Assembly: GCF_004114535.1 (NCBI RefSeq)
Contig: NZ_LBJC01000024.1
Span: 372,001 to 436,000, forward strand
DNA: 64,000 nt
Source: Bradyrhizobium nanningense
GTDB taxonomy: Bacteria; Pseudomonadota; Alphaproteobacteria; Rhizobiales; Xanthobacteraceae
Direction of reading: 5' to 3'
In this document: positions 61,266 to 64,000 of the stretch, piece after piece
Layout of the letters: every line of letters starts with the position of its first letter
Position numbering within the stretch: position 1 is the first letter of the stretch
Translations under genes and position numbers: made by a program
The notes under the pieces: generated by a model
What the model was told of the DNA's origin: nothing
The model's input: the letters and a program-made list of their open reading frames with translations, nothing else
Databases searched by the model: none

Positions 61266-64000
61266 AGGCACCGCGCCCCATTCCCGACGAGGTGCGCGCA
61301 AGGCAGGCGCGCGCGTCCGATCCGATTGCCTCCGCTTTCGTGTCGGCCAATGCCGGCTCGGGCAAGACCCATGTGCTGGTGCAGCGCGTGATTCGTCTCT
61401 TGCTCTCCGGCGTGCCCCCGGAAAAGATCCTCTGCATCACCTTCACCAAGGCCGCCGCGGCCAACATGGCCGAACGCGTGTTCACCACGCTCGGTCATTG
61501 GGTGACGCTGGACGACACCGCGCTCGATGCGGCGATCCGCGCGGTCGGCATCCCGCATCCGAGCGCAAGGCTGCGTCGTGACGCGCGAAAACTGTTCGCC
61601 TGCGCGCTGGAGACGCCGGGCGGATTGAAGGTGCAGACCATCCACGCGCTGTGCACGCGCCTGCTCCAGCAATTTCCGTTCGAGGCTAACGTTCCCGCGC
61701 GCTTCGCCGTCATCGACGAGCGCGACCAAAATGACATGATGGAGCGCGCCAATCTGAAGGTGTTGCTGGAAGCCGCGCGGGCGCCTGACAGCGTCACCGG
61801 CCGCGCGCTGATGGCCGCGATGGAGAGCGCCGCCGACGTCACCTTCAAGGATGTCGTGCGCGAGGCGTGCCTCAGCCGCGATCATTTCATGGCCTGGACC
61901 GATGAAGCCGGCAACGCCGAAGCGGCCGCCGCGCAGATGGCGGCGGCACTGGGCGTCGATGCCAGCGACCGCATCGAGGACGTCGAGACCGAGATTCTCG
62001 ACGGCCCCTTCCTGCCGCGATCGCGATGGGACGAGATAGCCCTCGTACTTGACAATGGGAACAAGACCGAAAAAGGCCATGCTGATTGCTTGCGGACTGC
62101 GAAGCCTTCCTCGGGCGGTGCGCAAGTTGATGCTTATCTTGGCGTATTCCTTACCGATGATAAGAAGCAACCGCGTAAGGCGCTGCTGACGAAGCAGTTT
62201 TGCAAGGACCATCCGTTCGTTGCGGATCTTTTAGAGAAAGAGGCGCAGCGTCTCGGCGCTCTGATAGAGAAGCGCCGCGCCGTGACCATGCGCGACCGCA
62301 CCGCGGCACTCCTGCATATCGCGACCGCGGCCGCCGCGAACTACCGCCGCGAGAAGCAGGAGCGCGGCCTGCTCGACTACGACGATCTCATCGATAAGAC
62401 GCTGGCGATGCTCGACCGCGTCTCCTCGGGCTGGGTGCATTACAAGCTCGACCGCGGCGTTGATCACGTCCTAATCGACGAGGCCCAGGATACGAGCCCG
62501 CGGCAATGGGATATCGTCGCGCACATCATCTCGGAATTCACGGCCGGCCAAGGCGCGCGCGAGGGGCTGAACCGCACTATCTTCGCGGTCGGCGACGAGA
62601 AGCAGTCGATCTTCTCGTTCCAGGGCGCAGCGCCGCACGAATTCGACGCGCGCCGGCGCGAGCTGCACCGCAAGTTCACCGCCGCCGGACTGAAATTCGA
62701 TCCCGTCGCCTTCACCTATTCGTTCCGCTCGGGCGCCACGATCCTGCACTCGGTCGACCACGTCTTCCGCGATCCCGCGATCTACAAGAGCATTCATGCG
62801 GTCGAGATCGGCCATCCCCTGCACAATGCGCTCGCTGACGCCGGTCCCAGCGTGATCGAGCTGTGGGATCTTGCCGAGCCCGACGATCGGCAGGACATCG
62901 AGGGCTGGCGCGCGCCGTTCGACGGCGTCGCCGTCACCAGCCCCGAGGTCAAGCTCGCGCGCCGCATCCAGGCCGAGATCAAGCGGCTGGTCGAAAGCGG
63001 CACGCTGACGGGACACGAAGGCGAGCGCCGGCCACTGCGTTACGGCGACATGCTGATCCTGGTGCGCCGGCGCGGCAACGCGTTCGATGCCGTGATCCAG
63101 GCGCTGAAACACGCTGGCGTACCCGTCGCCGGCGCCGACCGGCTCAAGCTCACCGAGCACATCGGCATTATCGATTTGATGAACCTCGCCGACGCGCTGC
63201 TGCTGCCGCAGGACGATCTCGCGCTCGCGGTGGCGCTGAAGAGCCCGCTGTTCGGGCTCGACGACGACGACCTGTTTCAGCTGGCCCATGACCGCAAGGG
63301 GTCGCTGCGCCGCGCGCTCGGCGAGCACGCGGCCGCAAGCGACAAGTTCGCGACTGCGCTGCGCCGCCTGGAAGCCTGCGAGATGCGTGCGCGCGAGGAG
63401 ACGCCGTTTGCCTTCTACGCCTGGCTGCTCGGCGGCGACGGCGGCCGCGCACGCATCCTGCGCCGGCTCGGCCATGAGGCCAATGACGCCCTCGACGAGT
63501 TCCTGGAGCTGGCGCTGAACTACGAGCGCAAGGCGCCGGCCTCGCTGCAGGGCTTGATGGCCTGGCTGCGCTCCGCCGACACCGAGGTGAAGCGCGACAT
63601 GGAGATCTCGCGCGACGAGGTCCGGGTGATGACAGTTCACGGCGCCAAGGGCCTCGAGGCCTCGGTCGTGTTCATGGTGGACACCACATCGTCGCCCGCG
63701 GACTCCCAGCGTCTGCGGCTGATCCACGTGCCGCGCAGCAATGGCGGCGAGGTCGTGGTCTGGGCCGGCCGCAAGGCGGACGATCCCAAGCCGGTCGCCG
63801 GAGCACGCGATGCGATGCTGGAGGAGACTGAGGACGAATATCGCCGTTTGCTCTATGTCGCGATGACGCGGGCGGCTGACCGGTTGATTGTCGGCGGCTG
63901 CCTGCCGGGCAACAGGAAGGACGTCCGCAAGCTCAGCTGGTATGACTTGGTCGACACTGGGCTCGCCGGCTCGGGTCTGGACAAGCAGGTCATCGAGACG
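61259..64000 (+). CDS. addA: Double-strand break repair helicase AddA, N-terminal part
   Basis: The frame is open to the right edge, so about 914 residues are seen of a protein near 1150-1180. It is a UvrD/RecB-type superfamily 1 helicase: Walker A SANAGSGKTHVLVQRV, motif Ia CITFTKAAAANMAERV, motif II VLIDEAQDTSPRQWDI, motif III VGDEKQSIFSFQGA, motif IV YSFRS and later VMTVHGAKGLEASVVF and RRLLYVAMTRA. The C-terminal nuclease domain lies outside. ATG 61259 overlaps the addB stop. A patch at about 62041-62240 is AT-rich compared with the rest. Confidence 0.95.
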   Translation, partial: MVKAPRPIPDEVRARQARASDPIASAFVSANAGSGKTHVLVQRVIRLLLSGVPPEKILCITFTKAAAANMAERVFTTLGHWVTLDDTALDAAIRAVGIPHPSARLRRDARKLFACALETPGGLKVQTIHALCTRLLQQFPFEANVPARFAVIDERDQNDMMERANLKVLLEAARAPDSVTGRALMAAMESAADVTFKDVVREACLSRDHFMAWTDEAGNAEAAAAQMAAALGVDASDRIEDVETEILDGPFLPRSRWDEIALVLDNGNKTEKGHADCLRTAKPSSGGAQVDAYLGVFLTDDKKQPRKALLTKQFCKDHPFVADLLEKEAQRLGALIEKRRAVTMRDRTAALLHIATAAAANYRREKQERGLLDYDDLIDKTLAMLDRVSSGWVHYKLDRGVDHVLIDEAQDTSPRQWDIVAHIISEFTAGQGAREGLNRTIFAVGDEKQSIFSFQGAAPHEFDARRRELHRKFTAAGLKFDPVAFTYSFRSGATILHSVDHVFRDPAIYKSIHAVEIGHPLHNALADAGPSVIELWDLAEPDDRQDIEGWRAPFDGVAVTSPEVKLARRIQAEIKRLVESGTLTGHEGERRPLRYGDMLILVRRRGNAFDAVIQALKHAGVPVAGADRLKLTEHIGIIDLMNLADALLLPQDDLALAVALKSPLFGLDDDDLFQLAHDRKGSLRRALGEHAAASDKFATALRRLEACEMRAREETPFAFYAWLLGGDGGRARILRRLGHEANDALDEFLELALNYERKAPASLQGLMAWLRSADTEVKRDMEISRDEVRVMTVHGAKGLEASVVFMVDTTSSPADSQRLRLIHVPRSNGGEVVVWAGRKADDPKPVAGARDAMLEETEDEYRRLLYVAMTRAADRLIVGGCLPGNRKDVRKLSWYDLVDTGLAGSGLDKQVIET

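Overview
The window looks like about 64 kb of chromosome from a Bradyrhizobium-type alphaproteobacterium. It is GC-rich (roughly 64-66% by eye), has an Irr with the GCPWHD heme motif at Cys29, carries several palindromic repeat families typical of Bradyrhizobium intergenic DNA, and has alphaproteobacterial gene orders (rimP-nusA-ylxR-infB-rbfA-truB-rpsO-pnp, miaB-phoH-ybeY-corC-lnt, ubiE-ubiB-coaBC-dut, addB-addA). It is mostly core genome. I saw no rRNA or tRNA gene, CRISPR array, prophage or intact transposon; the only mobile-element trace is one short IS remnant.

Layout. 1-12 kb: the 3' end of murJ, then trpS, a Usp-like gene, an NfuA-like Fe-S protein, tsaB-rimI, fur/mur, a HAD phosphatase and the miaB-phoH-ybeY-corC-lnt block. 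12-15.7 kb: an XRE regulator, an M20 peptidase, trmB and a convergent DUF2336 gene. 15.7-26.5 kb: the translation and RNA-decay block from rimP to pnp, with structured leaders before rimP and pnp and a strong terminator after pnp. 26.6-35 kb: katG divergent from oxyR, a GNAT, a tandem pair of exported proteins of unknown function, a GST and an autotransporter. 35-38.7 kb: fabA-fabB-fabI divergent from irr. 38.8-48 kb: mixed envelope and metabolic genes, a degenerate trypsin-like protein, gamma-glutamyltransferase, an orphan ParA, the IS remnant and mutM. 48-52.4 kb: ubiE-ubiB-coaBC-dut. 52.6-58 kb: a DivL-like kinase carrying Tyr in place of the phospho-accepting His, a TsaE-AmgK fusion, a PilZ protein and MurU. 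58.1-64 kb: addB and the start of addA.

How genes work together. Both halves of rhizobial iron/manganese control (Fur/Mur and Irr) are present, and the irr promoter contains hexamer repeats where Fur is expected to bind. AmgK plus MurU form a peptidoglycan-sugar recycling branch, with a PilZ gene between them and a cell-polarity kinase just upstream. KatG and OxyR form a peroxide-response pair.

The most unusual signal is coaBC (50520-51971). A FitA-like ribbon-helix-helix antitoxin domain is fused in frame to the coenzyme A enzyme, and overlapping palindromes resembling an antitoxin operator lie directly upstream (50464-50502). This suggests a metabolic enzyme that could repress its own gene.
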